Part shown: piece after piece, positions 49,389 through 58,407 of the stretch
How positions within the stretch are numbered: position 1 is the stretch's first letter
How the letters are laid out: each line of letters starts with the position of its first letter
Program-made: the position numbers and the translations under genes
NCBI RefSeq assembly: GCF_007004765.1
Contig: NZ_VIKR01000001.1
Location: forward strand, 496,001 to 560,000
Source of the DNA: Aliikangiella marina
GTDB lineage: Bacteria > Pseudomonadota > Gammaproteobacteria > Enterobacterales > Kangiellaceae
Direction of reading: 5' to 3'
DNA length: 64,000 bases
The notes under the pieces: model-generated
Database searches by the model: none
What the model was told of the DNA's origin: nothing
What the model saw: the letters and a program-made list of their open reading frames with translations, nothing else

Positions 49389-49494
49389 GTCATGTCTGTT
49401 GAATTGTAAAAAAAGCGAAAGCTAGTGAGTTGGCCATTCGGTCAAATTTACTACAGCGCGAGAAAACAAAAAATTTTAGCAAGGGAAAGAATTA

Positions 49495-50205
49495 ATGGTT
49501 AGCTGGTTACTCAAAGGTCTAACATCCGATACGTTTGTTTTTCGACTGCTGCTCGTTAGCATATTGGTATTTATTTCAAGCCAGTCATTAGCGGCATCGC
49601 TTTCAGGACGAGTCGTGTTAACCGGCAAAGGCGCTGACAAAGTTAAAGTAGAAGATACCATTATCTTCTATGAGCCGAACCAAAAGGTCAGTGTATTGCC
49701 GCTAGCAACGCCTCACAAGATCGTTATGAAAAAGAAATCCTATCAACCCAGGGTTTCAGTAATTCCGGTCGGCTCCACTGTTCAGATATCAAATTACGAC
49801 AGTATTCTGCATAACGCTTTTTCGCCTTCGAAACCCAATCAGTTTGATTTAGGGTTATACGGCAGAAGTGAAGGTAAGTCACATCGTTTTGATCATACGG
49901 GTGTCGTACGAATTTTTTGCAACGTACATTTTCATATGGTCGCTTACGCATTGGTGTTAGATACTCCCTTTTATACTCGTGCCGATGAAAATGGTGAATT
50001 TGAAATAACGGATATTCCCCCAGGCAGCGGACGTTTAATTTTTTGGCATGAGCGCACTAAACGCATCGTTAAGCAGATCAGTTTACCCGTCAGTCAAGCA
50101 CAAAATGTTGAGTTAGTAATCAGTAAACGCAGGGTACCGGAGCATAAAAATAAATCAGGCGCGAGTTATAAAAAGAAAAGACGATCGAGAAGGAAATACA
50201 ATTAA
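49495..50205 (+). CDS. Exported cupredoxin-like protein (methylamine-utilisation-type)
   Basis: A 236-residue protein with an N-terminal signal segment (about 16-34, cleavage after SLAA). The cupredoxin core (about 85-155) has the likely type 1 copper ligands His106 (ILHNAFS), Cys142 and His145 in CNVHFHM, with Met148 nearby. The C-terminal domain includes ENGEFEITDIPPGSG, a carboxypeptidase regulatory-like beta sandwich turn, and a very basic tail (KKKRRSRRKYN). Such proteins are often labelled methylamine utilisation proteins without proof. It shares one base (TAATG) with the kinase gene, so they are co-translated. It probably binds copper or senses redox state in the periplasm. Confidence 0.8.
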   Translation: MVSWLLKGLTSDTFVFRLLLVSILVFISSQSLAASLSGRVVLTGKGADKVKVEDTIIFYEPNQKVSVLPLATPHKIVMKKKSYQPRVSVIPVGSTVQISNYDSILHNAFSPSKPNQFDLGLYGRSEGKSHRFDHTGVVRIFCNVHFHMVAYALVLDTPFYTRADENGEFEITDIPPGSGRLIFWHERTKRIVKQISLPVSQAQNVELVISKRRVPEHKNKSGASYKKKRRSRRKYN

Positions 50206-52850
50206 TGAGCATTAATCGATTTCGACTACCATTAGCCACTCGAATATTCTTAATGAGTAGCTTGCTACTTATTTTTGCATTAGGGTCAATCGTTTTTGCA
50301 ACGTTTGAAGTCGGTAAAGGCGTTGCTAAACGCAGTGTTGACGAGTCACTTGCCAATAGTCTCGCATTGCAGAATTATTTTCGGGATCTCAATGACCGCG
50401 AGTTGTTAATTGTACTTGACGGATTTGCAAGTGATCCTAACTTTTCCGGTTATGTCGCCGAGGCTATCGACGCTTCCTCTGAAGATTCGCTTGATGTTGT
50501 GTCGATTGCGGATTTGATTCAAGAGCGAAAAGAAGACGCTGAGCTTGATTTTATTATCTTGCTCGATCCTGAAGGTGAGGTCATCGTTCACTCCGAAAAG
50601 CCTGCACTCACCGGTAGGGATTTATCAAATAAATTACTTTTAGCACCGGTGATCGCGGAGCTTAACGAAGCAACCGGAATATGGCTCGAAAATGACCAAA
50701 TGTATCAAGCGGCGGTTATGCCATTAAGTATTGACTACGACCTCGTGGGTTTCGTCGTCGCCGGATTGGTAATTGATAAGAATTTGGCCAATGAAATTAA
50801 ACGAGTCGGTGGTGGTGACACGATGTTTACCGTGGTCAAAGACGGCAATTTAATCGATGTCGCATCAACTTTAGACATTGCTCGAAGTGACATTATAACC
50901 AGTAAGCTCAAAGATGAAGTGAGTCAATTAACCAATCTAGCAGAAGACTCAAACCGGCTCGCGATAGAATTAGATGAACAGGATTGGACCGTGCAGGTCG
51001 TTCATTTAGCAGAGCCGGAAAATGGGCTACATCCCATGTTATTGATTTTCTCTTCCTCAAGTAAATACATGGAAGGGTATAACAAGATTTTTAATATTAT
51101 TCTTATAGCAGCAATAATTGCGATCTCTGTATCGATCGCTATGTCATTGTTGTTAACTTCTGGCGTATTAAACCCCATTCGTCAATTAGCATCAGCCGCC
51201 AAAGCTGCAGCTAAAGGAGATTATTCGACTCAACTCAGCTTAACAGGTCGTGACGAGTTAGCGGACTTATCAAATTCGATTGATAGTTTGTTAAGTGATC
51301 TGCGTGATAAGCAAGATATGCAAGATTATATATCTGAACTCTCTAAAATTTTACCGGATGAAACGAGTGGCTCTCCTAAAGTTGACGCCAATCAAAAACT
51401 TCCAGTGACTAGCGGGGAGCACGCATTATTGGCGATTGATGTTTCAGGGTTGCTACATGCTTCAAAAGATCCTCAAAACATCGTTGCTCAGCTGCAAAAA
51501 TTATGTGACTTGATTGGTGCACAAATTGAAAATACGAATGGTGTGCTCATTCGATTAGGCGGAAACTTATTTATTGCTGCATTTAATGGGGAACAAGCAC
51601 TACAAGTGGCATATTCTACTGCAGGTGGTATCGATGCAGTGTTTAGTCAGGAAGCGTTAAACGATGAGAAGCATGGTGCGCGATTTAGCCTAACTCAAGG
51701 AAATTGCTATCTTGGTAATATCGCTTCTCACTACTCTTGGCAGCGAGTGATTGTCGGTAAGCCGGTAAGATTAGCGTTACGGTTAATTGAAGAAGGTGGG
51801 CTTCATTGTCTACTGGTCAGTAATGATGTTTATAAAAGATTGAAAAGCGATTTAGATAAATCCGGACAAAAAGCCAAAGGATTTAAAGGTCGATTAACCG
51901 GTAAAACTTTGTGTGCCCTTGATTTGTCTGCGGCACACGATTATGTCGAGCCGCTTTCCAAAGATCAAGCAGAGGCTCGTCAGACGCTAGTTTCAACCAA
52001 AATAACCCATAAGTCATTTTTTGACTTACCAGCAGGCAGCGTATTTGCACAGCGTTATGAAATTATCGCCTCTCTTGGAACGGGCAGTATGGGACTTGTG
52101 TTTAAAGCGATTGATAAAGAGCTTAACGAGCCTGTCGCGCTAAAAATTCTGCGCAAGGAAATTGCGGAAGATAAAGAGCACTTAGAACGATTGAGAAGTG
52201 AAATTAAACTCGCAAGACGGGTTACTCATCCAAATATTTTAAGAACTTATGATTTGGGTAAGATTGACGAAACACCATTTTTATCGATGGAGTATGTGCG
52301 CGGAATGACCTTACAGTATTTGTTAAGTAATTCGGGCAAGCTTCCTTACTCAGCCGCATTACGTGTAGCAAAACAATTATGTATGGGACTGTCGAGTGTT
52401 CATGAAATCGGCATACTGCACCGTGATATCAAAGCAGAAAATGTGATTATTGAACCGAGTGGTAATTTAAAATTGATGGACTTTGGGATCGCCCGAACCT
52501 TAAAGCAGTCAGAGATTCATAAGTTAGATGAAGGTATGTTTGTTGGTACGCCGCGCTATGCGTCGCCGGAACAAATAAGAGGAGGGGAGCTAGGGATCTC
52601 TTCTGATATTTATTCTTTAGGAATTTTATTGTGTGAAATCTTTACCGGTAAGACGCCAATAATTGGTGAGAGTGTTAACGATATCCTAGTTGCGCATGTC
52701 ACCGAACCCCCGATTCCGCCGTCCAAATTATGGTTAGAGATTCCGGCAGAACTAGAACAAATAATTCTTAAATGCCTGCAGAAAGATCCTAAGGACCGTT
52801 ATCCAAGTGTTGCTGAACTTTTAACTAAAATGAATGAGTTAAGTGTATGA
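50205..52850 (+). CDS. Membrane sensor Ser/Thr protein kinase with HAMP and cyclase-like domains
   Basis: An 881-residue inner-membrane receptor kinase. TM1 (14-34), a Cache-like periplasmic sensor (40-285), TM2 (296-318), HAMP (320-372), a region resembling class III nucleotide cyclases (405-545; LLAIDVSG and GNCYLGNIASHYSWQRVIVGKPV) that lacks obvious catalytic metal aspartates except the first, then a Hanks-type kinase (615-881). Kinase residues: glycine loop GTGSMG (625-630), Lys647, HRDIKAEN with Asp741, DFG at 759-761, and SPE at 787-789. The kinase looks active. It overlaps the cupredoxin and outer-membrane genes. It could sense a periplasmic signal and phosphorylate cytoplasmic targets. 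Confidence 0.88.
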   Translation: MSINRFRLPLATRIFLMSSLLLIFALGSIVFATFEVGKGVAKRSVDESLANSLALQNYFRDLNDRELLIVLDGFASDPNFSGYVAEAIDASSEDSLDVVSIADLIQERKEDAELDFIILLDPEGEVIVHSEKPALTGRDLSNKLLLAPVIAELNEATGIWLENDQMYQAAVMPLSIDYDLVGFVVAGLVIDKNLANEIKRVGGGDTMFTVVKDGNLIDVASTLDIARSDIITSKLKDEVSQLTNLAEDSNRLAIELDEQDWTVQVVHLAEPENGLHPMLLIFSSSSKYMEGYNKIFNIILIAAIIAISVSIAMSLLLTSGVLNPIRQLASAAKAAAKGDYSTQLSLTGRDELADLSNSIDSLLSDLRDKQDMQDYISELSKILPDETSGSPKVDANQKLPVTSGEHALLAIDVSGLLHASKDPQNIVAQLQKLCDLIGAQIENTNGVLIRLGGNLFIAAFNGEQALQVAYSTAGGIDAVFSQEALNDEKHGARFSLTQGNCYLGNIASHYSWQRVIVGKPVRLALRLIEEGGLHCLLVSNDVYKRLKSDLDKSGQKAKGFKGRLTGKTLCALDLSAAHDYVEPLSKDQAEARQTLVSTKITHKSFFDLPAGSVFAQRYEIIASLGTGSMGLVFKAIDKELNEPVALKILRKEIAEDKEHLERLRSEIKLARRVTHPNILRTYDLGKIDETPFLSMEYVRGMTLQYLLSNSGKLPYSAALRVAKQLCMGLSSVHEIGILHRDIKAENVIIEPSGNLKLMDFGIARTLKQSEIHKLDEGMFVGTPRYASPEQIRGGELGISSDIYSLGILLCEIFTGKTPIIGESVNDILVAHVTEPPIPPSKLWLEIPAELEQIILKCLQKDPKDRYPSVAELLTKMNELSV

Positions 52851-53899
52851 AACTAGAAATTAGGGCAGCTTTTTTATTGTTGTTATTGTGTAGTTTATCG
52901 TTATCAGTGATCGCGAAAGAGCCAGGGCCGGAGGACGGCGAATGGTTTGTCGATTTGCTTTTAAGGCAGGAGCAGACCACTGATTTACCTAATAATCGAG
53001 AAGATATTGAACGTACTCGATTATTTTTTTGGGCAGACTTAAACGCGCCAATTAATAGCGATTTTTCACTTGGTGCTTCGATTTACGGAAACTATGGTTC
53101 TGATGATGCGCAAGACAATCGTACCAATCTGGATAACTCAGAGACTGATACGGTAGAAGTGGATCAGTTTTTTATTCAATGGCACCACAGTGAGTCAGGA
53201 TCGGCTTGGATAGGTAAACATTATTTACCTGTTGCGCTTTCGGCTATGGTTTGGGATAAAGATATATTTACCGTTGGTATCAGTTCGGTCAATGAGTGGA
53301 CCACTGAATCGGATGCCGAGGTGTTAATCGGTTTTGGGGTGCATCGAGTTGAGCATATTTTTAGTGATCAAACGAATATGGCCTTTGCTCAATTTGAGTA
53401 TGGTCAGTTCCTTGGCGATATTTTTTTTACAACATCGTTGTCTTTAGTTGCATTTGAGGAAACTGAGTTTTTAGTTGCCGATGGTGTTGTGAGAACCAAT
53501 TCTACTGAGGCTTTGCAAGAAGGCTTCGAACTAGCACTGCTTAATCTCGGGATCGATTTTGCAATCGGTGATGTTGGCGCTTCTTTCAGTATTGAAGCTT
53601 TAAACAACTTAGCAGTAGATGACAATAATACAGGGACCCGATTCAATCTTGTGATTGGTGATAGCAGTGTTAAAAATGGCTGGCAAGCTAATGTTCATTA
53701 CCAAGATTTGGAGAGAGATGCCGCGATCGCTGCTTTTAATGACGATGACTGGTGGTTTAAGACGAGGATGACGGGATATCGAATATCTGGTTCATTTGGG
53801 CTAACTGATGATACCGCAATTCAATTAAGCTATTTTGATGAAGAGTTATTAGCTGAAAATACCAAGCGATTGTTTTTGGAAATCAGTTCATCGTTTTAG
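52847..53899 (+). CDS. Outer-membrane beta-barrel-like protein linked to the kinase
   Basis: A 350-residue exported protein with a signal peptide (about 1-24). The mature part has alternating polar and aromatic strands, many acidic turns, and ends in SSSF, a C-terminal Phe as in outer-membrane barrels. It begins RQEQTTDLPNN..ERTRLFFWADLNAP, resembling porin-like proteins often annotated as alginate export or phosphate-selective porins, but no clear assignment is possible. It overlaps the kinase gene by four bases (ATGA), indicating coupled translation. Confidence 0.75.
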   Translation: MKLEIRAAFLLLLLCSLSLSVIAKEPGPEDGEWFVDLLLRQEQTTDLPNNREDIERTRLFFWADLNAPINSDFSLGASIYGNYGSDDAQDNRTNLDNSETDTVEVDQFFIQWHHSESGSAWIGKHYLPVALSAMVWDKDIFTVGISSVNEWTTESDAEVLIGFGVHRVEHIFSDQTNMAFAQFEYGQFLGDIFFTTSLSLVAFEETEFLVADGVVRTNSTEALQEGFELALLNLGIDFAIGDVGASFSIEALNNLAVDDNNTGTRFNLVIGDSSVKNGWQANVHYQDLERDAAIAAFNDDDWWFKTRMTGYRISGSFGLTDDTAIQLSYFDEELLAENTKRLFLEISSSF

Positions 53900-54091
53900 T
53901 TATTTAAGTTTTGTTATTGATACGTATTAATAGTAGCACAATTTGCTTTGATAAAATTAACGGTTGAATCTATTGGGGTAAGCTAGTCCATTAATGGTTA
54001 ACTTTTGGTTTTTATCGGTAACTCAAGAAGCCCCTAAAAGCAGTTAGTTACTCTATTTATTAACTATAACGATTAGATACAAGGAAGGACG

Positions 54092-54544
54092 TTGAAAAAG
54101 AAACACACCTCCCAATTTTGGGTTGGAAAGTTCGACTCAAGTGAACGATTTTATAATTTTGTTGGTGAAGACCCTGAATATTGGTCGGAAGAAAATGAAG
54201 GTAGAAACGATTTCCCACTGAGCAAATTTATCGCTTCTCAAAATCAAACATGGTTTGATCACGACTTTATTGAAGCTGGTTTTAATCAAGCGGAAACCGG
54301 AGTTAGAGAGAAGTTTAAAGCGTACTCATACATAGAGCAGTGGGCAGATCGAGTTGAGGAGAAGGCTAAGTTATTAGGAATGGAAGATTTAAATGCCTTT
54401 ATTATGATGGGGATAGATGAATCGCCAAAACAAGAGAGACACCTTCAAGTATCCACCCCTTGTTCGTATAAAGCCGAAGGAATTAAATTAGTATATTTGG
54501 GTGAGTTCTCATATATCCATGATTATAGCTGGATGAAGAGTTGA
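54092..54544 (+). CDS. Immunity protein 22 family protein (orphan)
   Basis: A 150-residue cytoplasmic protein. The start TSQFWVGKFDSSERFYNFV, the middle WFDHDFIEAGF and the final VYLGEFSYIHD match the Imm22 family, whose members are predicted antitoxins for polymorphic toxins. The start is a TTG with AGGA upstream. No toxin gene is beside it; the neighbours are the kinase operon and an unknown membrane protein. It may protect against a toxin from a competing strain, or be a remnant of a toxin island. Confidence 0.75.
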   Translation: MKKKHTSQFWVGKFDSSERFYNFVGEDPEYWSEENEGRNDFPLSKFIASQNQTWFDHDFIEAGFNQAETGVREKFKAYSYIEQWADRVEEKAKLLGMEDLNAFIMMGIDESPKQERHLQVSTPCSYKAEGIKLVYLGEFSYIHDYSWMKS

Positions 54545-54676
54545 GAATGTTTAGGACGCACACATTCTATAATCTCATTGGTTATTGAGTAAACAGTTGT
54601 TATTTGTGATGTTGCTAATCCTCTATCGGTATGAATCTATTCATGAGGAAATTGATAGCAGGTTGTCGAGTTAAAT

Positions 54677-55126
54677 ATGAAAAGAGCTAATTTCAATTTA
54701 GGTTTTAATATATTCATTGTTTTAGTAATATTTTTTCTAGTCAGTGCAATTATTGGCTTTGGAGGAGCTGCAGTTGTCGCTATAATTATCGCCTTGCTCT
54801 CTGATTCAGGAAGATACCTATTCAACCGAATTAAAGGCAAGACTGACTATGAATTAAATCCAGCTGAGTATAATACTGAAACTATCTCAATAGAAAATGG
54901 TATGGTTTTATTTGGCGGAGAAGCCAACTATAAGCCTATAAGGCTGGACGAGATTCTCAAGGTAAGCCATGAACCTACCGAATATGACTACCAGGAAATT
55001 ACATTCACATTTAAAGACAAAGGTGGGTTTGTGTACAGCTTAAATAATTCTGCTGATTACGTCTGTAAGGTAGTCAAGGAAATTAATCATGAATTATTTG
55101 AAGGTAGTACAAAGTTAAATAATTGA
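54677..55126 (+). CDS. Small membrane protein, unknown function
   Basis: A 149-residue protein with one or two hydrophobic helices (about 8-45, containing IFIVLVIFFLVSAIIGFGGAA) and a soluble C-terminal domain (about 55-149) of beta character, without known motifs. No strong ribosome-binding site is seen. It lies 132 bases after Imm22 in the same orientation, in a notably AT-rich stretch, so it may belong to the same accessory insertion. Confidence 0.55.
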   Translation: MKRANFNLGFNIFIVLVIFFLVSAIIGFGGAAVVAIIIALLSDSGRYLFNRIKGKTDYELNPAEYNTETISIENGMVLFGGEANYKPIRLDEILKVSHEPTEYDYQEITFTFKDKGGFVYSLNNSADYVCKVVKEINHELFEGSTKLNN

Positions 55127-55218
55127 GTTATTTAATAACTGAGCGGTAAAAATCTTAACAACCAACCTTAGCTGGAATTCTGAATTTTAAAAAGATAGTT
55201 AGTCTGTTACCGTAACAG

Positions 55219-56493
55219 TTACAGATAATTATCGATTATTCTCTGAGCAATTTCAGTGACTTTGACATTGTTACTCATCGCTTTACTTCGAATTTGTTTA
55301 TAGGCTTCCGTTTCCGTAATATTTTTTTTTGTAATTAATACGAGTTTAGCTCGGTCAATTATTTTCTGGTCATTCAATGACTGCCTCAGCTGAATTAATT
55401 CATCATTCATTTCATCCAATCTATTGGCCTGTTTGTGTAATAAATTTTGTAATGTATTATTTGATGATAAATTATTGAGGCTTTCGATTTGTCCCCAGAA
55501 ATTATAATGTGAACCGAACAATTCAGGATGATAAGGTAACGAGGAATGATTTGTTTTCGAAAGATTTTGAGACCGATCAGTCAATACGAGAGTTTCATGT
55601 GTTGCTAATTCATTTGCAGCTTCTTCAACTAATAATTTAACAGAATTTGTTAGTTCGTTGGTTAAAGCTTTCTCTATTTTGTACATTTCATCAATGCGCT
55701 TAGTGGTAATTTCATACCAAACCTCGCTTAATCCATCATCAATTGAAGATTGAGCTCCTAATCGATTGACGATATTTCTAAATCGAATAACGTCGTGATT
55801 TATAGATGAATCAGTAAGCTGCAACCAAGTAGCTTTATGTTCCGTTTTAACTAAATCACAAAATACGTCGAACCGATTCTCCTGAATTTCTTGAAGGTGT
55901 TGAATTTTATCCATAACACTATTATCGAATCTGCATTTTACAAAGCCTATACCTGTCCAAGCTCTCTCTTGTCCTGCAAAATCTTTCCCTTGTATAAAGT
56001 TGATGAGTGCTATTAACTGTCGAGTGATCTCAGGGTTTTTAGAAACCTCAACATAATCTACAATTACCGCCGATAAGCCATTGATTAACTGCGTGTAAAA
56101 ATCAATAGATTGCCATGGGTCAATAGATACTTCTGTAATTTTTTTTCTTAATGAATACAAATAATCTATTTGGTAGGACGCAATAGCTGAGCTCGTTAAT
56201 AACCTCGAGTTATTCCCATAAAGTTCTGGTGTAATCAGAAAATCATTTACAACTGAAAGAAATTTTTCAATAGATTGATCAGAGCGAAGAAGTTGGTTCT
56301 TTCTTCTTTTAATAAACCTTTTACCGCTTGACGCTAGATAAATACTACTGGTACCGCGCTCGCGTTGTAGTTCGTGCATGAGATCAGTAACAGAAACGAA
56401 TAGCTCCGAACTGTATTCTATTTGCCGTAACGCATCCAAATCTGATTTTTTAGAAGCGATCAAAAGTCGTTTTGTTAAATTACTTTGTTCCAT
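55219..56493 (-). CDS. nasR: Nitrate/nitrite-responsive antiterminator NasR (NIT + ANTAR)
   Basis: A 424-residue cytoplasmic regulator. The NIT domain (about 30-290) contains HELQRERGTSSIYLASSGKRF, the nitrate/nitrite-sensing segment, and the C-terminal part (about 360-424) is an ANTAR RNA-binding domain with DRAKLVLITKKNITETEAYKQIRSKAM. In Klebsiella, NasR binds the nasF leader and prevents termination when nitrate or nitrite is present. It is divergent from nrtA, whose leader carries a terminator. Confidence 0.92.
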   Translation of the reverse strand: MEQSNLTKRLLIASKKSDLDALRQIEYSSELFVSVTDLMHELQRERGTSSIYLASSGKRFIKRRKNQLLRSDQSIEKFLSVVNDFLITPELYGNNSRLLTSSAIASYQIDYLYSLRKKITEVSIDPWQSIDFYTQLINGLSAVIVDYVEVSKNPEITRQLIALINFIQGKDFAGQERAWTGIGFVKCRFDNSVMDKIQHLQEIQENRFDVFCDLVKTEHKATWLQLTDSSINHDVIRFRNIVNRLGAQSSIDDGLSEVWYEITTKRIDEMYKIEKALTNELTNSVKLLVEEAANELATHETLVLTDRSQNLSKTNHSSLPYHPELFGSHYNFWGQIESLNNLSSNNTLQNLLHKQANRLDEMNDELIQLRQSLNDQKIIDRAKLVLITKKNITETEAYKQIRSKAMSNNVKVTEIAQRIIDNYL

Positions 56494-56699
56494 AATAAAG
56501 TAGATGACTAAGCTATCAACACCAATGTTATTAGTGACTATATCTTAAGCAAATGATGTGCCTTGATAACGACTAATTGTTAAAACATTTTGGCATAACA
56601 ACCTGAACTAAAATTTATTATTTAAATCGCGTTTCAATTTCGGTTGATTATGATTTCAAATAGAGTTCGCGCAGATAAATCTCATAAAAAAGGTTTACT

Positions 56700-56738
56700 T
56701 GCACCACAATATCTCACTATCCGCACAAAATTAGTGCA
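56700..56738 (+). promoter_or_regulatory. Two NtrC-like binding sites
   Basis: A 17-bp site at 56722-56738 (CGCAC-7-GTGCA) matches the NtrC consensus TGCAC-N7-GTGCA in all but the first base. A half site TGCACCA begins at 56700, 22 bases upstream, so the two lie two helical turns apart and about 65-105 bases before the sigma-54-like element. Confidence 0.65.
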
Positions 56739-56802
56739 GACATCTTACTTAAGTCATTAATTTTCTCGACTAATTTAACGGTTTTATTGGCTTTGCAACA
56801 CT

Positions 56803-56818
56803 TGGCATAATCTTTGTA
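56803..56818 (+). promoter_or_regulatory. Sigma-54-like promoter of the nrt-nir operon
   Basis: TGGCATAATCTTTGTA fits TGGCAYR-N4-TTGCW except for T instead of C in the -12 GC (GG-N10-GT). Transcription would start near 56830, giving a leader of about 120 bases to the terminator. Confidence 0.6.
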
Positions 56819-56841
56819 TTAAATAAATTAACACCTCTGAA

Positions 56842-56867
56842 TTTGTCGCTAGTCTTAACACGACAAA
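56842..56867 (+). promoter_or_regulatory. Leader RNA hairpin, possible NasR target
   Basis: TTTGTCG / CGACAAA form a perfect 7-bp stem with a 12-base loop near the 5' end of the predicted leader. The hexaloops usual for ANTAR targets are not obvious, so the exact binding site is unresolved. Confidence 0.5.
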
Positions 56868-56898
56868 CTTAGAGTGACAATTTGAAATCAGGCAACGA

Positions 56899-56948
56899 AG
56901 CCCAGTCACAGTCAAGTGAGAACTTGGTAGTGAATGGGCTTTTTTTTT
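56899..56948 (+). terminator. Leader terminator before nrtA
   Basis: AGCCCAGTCAC (56899-56909) pairs with GTGAATGGGCT (56930-56940) except one mismatch; an inner CAAGT/ACTTG hairpin fills the loop. Nine Ts follow, ending 14 bases before the nrtA ATG. This is the terminator that NasR would overcome. Confidence 0.8.
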
Positions 56949-56962
56949 GGGGGGAGATTTAA

Positions 56963-58351
56963 ATGTACGTCGTTAAAATATTGAGCAAGCTAAAATCTTT
57001 GGTTCATATTGTTAGCTTCACATCGATTATAACTTTCAGTAATTTTAGTTTCGCTGAAAAGCTTGGTTGGCCGGAGAAAGAAGAACTAACGTTTGGATTT
57101 ATTAAGCTGACTGATATGGCACCTATTGCAATCGCTTATGAAAATGGCTACTTCGAAGAGGAGGGGCTCTATGTCACTATTGAAGCACAAGCAAACTGGA
57201 AAGTCCTACTAGATGGTGTGATAGATGGCCGTTTGGATGGTGCCCATATGTTAGCTGGTCAACCAATTGCTGCCACTATTGGCTATGGTACGCAGGCTGA
57301 CATTATCACGCCGTTTTCTATGGATTTGAACGGTAACGCGATTACTGTTTCAAATACCATTTGGGAAAAAATGAAGGTAAATGTTCCCAAAATCGCCGAC
57401 GGTCGTCCTTTACATCCCATTAAAGCTGATGCACTAAAGCCTGTTGTTGAAGAGTTTAAAGCAAAAGGTAAACCTTTCAAAATGGGTATGGTTTTTCCTG
57501 TCTCAACGCATAATTACGAATTACGTTACTGGTTGGCCGCAGGAGGAATACATCCCGGTTTTTATGCACCACACAAAGGTGATACTTCAGGTAAATTGCA
57601 AGCAGACGCCTTATTGTCAGTGACGCCACCGCCTCAAATGCCAGCAACATTAGAAGCAGGCACAATTTATGGTTATTGTGTTGGTGAACCATGGAATCAA
57701 CAAGCGGTATTCAAAGGAATTGGCGTCCCTGTTGTTACCGATTATGAAATCTGGAAGAACAACCCTGAAAAAGTTTTTGGCATTACAAAAGCATTCGCTG
57801 AGAAATATCCCAACACTACTATTCGACTAACTCGAGCGTTGATTCGTGCCGCGAAATGGCTTGATGAAAATAATAATGCTAACAGACCTGCTGCTGTAAA
57901 AATATTATCACAATCCAACTATGTTGGTGCTGATTACGATGTTATTGCCAATAGTATGACTGGGACATTTGAATACGAAAAAGGCGATAAACGATCAGTG
58001 CCTGACTTTAATGTATTTTTTCGGCATTTCGCTACTTATCCCTATTATTCAGATGCCATCTGGTATTTAACTCAAATGAGACGGTGGGGACAAATATCAA
58101 AGGATAAATCGGATGAGTGGTATCACGAAACTGCAAAAAAAGTTTACCGACCTGATATCTATACTAAGGCTGCATTGTCATTGATCAAAGAGGGAAAAAT
58201 GGATGTTAAAGACTTTCCAGATTTTTCGACGGAGGATGGCTATCGAAGCCCACAAACTCATTTCATTGATGACATTATTTATGATGGTTCAAAACCAAAT
58301 GAATATATCAACCAATTCAAAATTGGCCTGAAGCAAGGTGACACGATCTGA
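56963..58351 (+). CDS. nrtA: Nitrate/nitrite ABC transporter substrate-binding protein NrtA
   Basis: A 462-residue exported protein. Signal region about 10-31 ([16 protein letters not shown]). The mature start [27 protein letters not shown], followed by [16 protein letters not shown], is the NrtA/CmpA binding fold, and the [17 protein letters not shown] segment is typical. It corresponds to NasF of Klebsiella. GGGGGGAG right after the leader T-run is the ribosome-binding site, so translation depends on readthrough of the terminator. Confidence 0.93.
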   Translation: MYVVKILSKLKSLVHIVSFTSIITFSNFSFAEKLGWPEKEELTFGFIKLTDMAPIAIAYENGYFEEEGLYVTIEAQANWKVLLDGVIDGRLDGAHMLAGQPIAATIGYGTQADIITPFSMDLNGNAITVSNTIWEKMKVNVPKIADGRPLHPIKADALKPVVEEFKAKGKPFKMGMVFPVSTHNYELRYWLAAGGIHPGFYAPHKGDTSGKLQADALLSVTPPPQMPATLEAGTIYGYCVGEPWNQQAVFKGIGVPVVTDYEIWKNNPEKVFGITKAFAEKYPNTTIRLTRALIRAAKWLDENNNANRPAAVKILSQSNYVGADYDVIANSMTGTFEYEKGDKRSVPDFNVFFRHFATYPYYSDAIWYLTQMRRWGQISKDKSDEWYHETAKKVYRPDIYTKAALSLIKEGKMDVKDFPDFSTEDGYRSPQTHFIDDIIYDGSKPNEYINQFKIGLKQGDTI

Positions 58352-58407
58352 TACAAAGTGATGTCTGGAGATTTTGGGATCGCTTTCCTCTTATTGGAGA
58401 AGAATGA

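Larger units (their letters stand above)
48851..49494. other. 644-base non-coding region with short tandem repeats
   Basis: Contains three perfect ACCCAC copies (49095-49112), a 12-base tandem repeat (49305-49340), a 28-codon frame (49302-49388), and the presumed promoter of the cupredoxin-kinase operon. No larger gene with a plausible start and codon pattern was seen, and the boundaries of a promoter could not be fixed. Confidence 0.55.
56494..56962. other. nasR-nrtA divergent regulatory region (469 bases)
   Basis: Contains two NtrC-like sites, a sigma-54-like promoter, a leader hairpin and an intrinsic terminator before nrtA. The nasR promoter side holds no motif I can fix. No gene is seen. 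Confidence 0.75.

Noticed and set aside
55204-55218. CTGTTA/TAACAG hairpin after nasR as a terminator
   Set aside because: The stem is short, AT-rich and not followed by a T-run on the minus strand.
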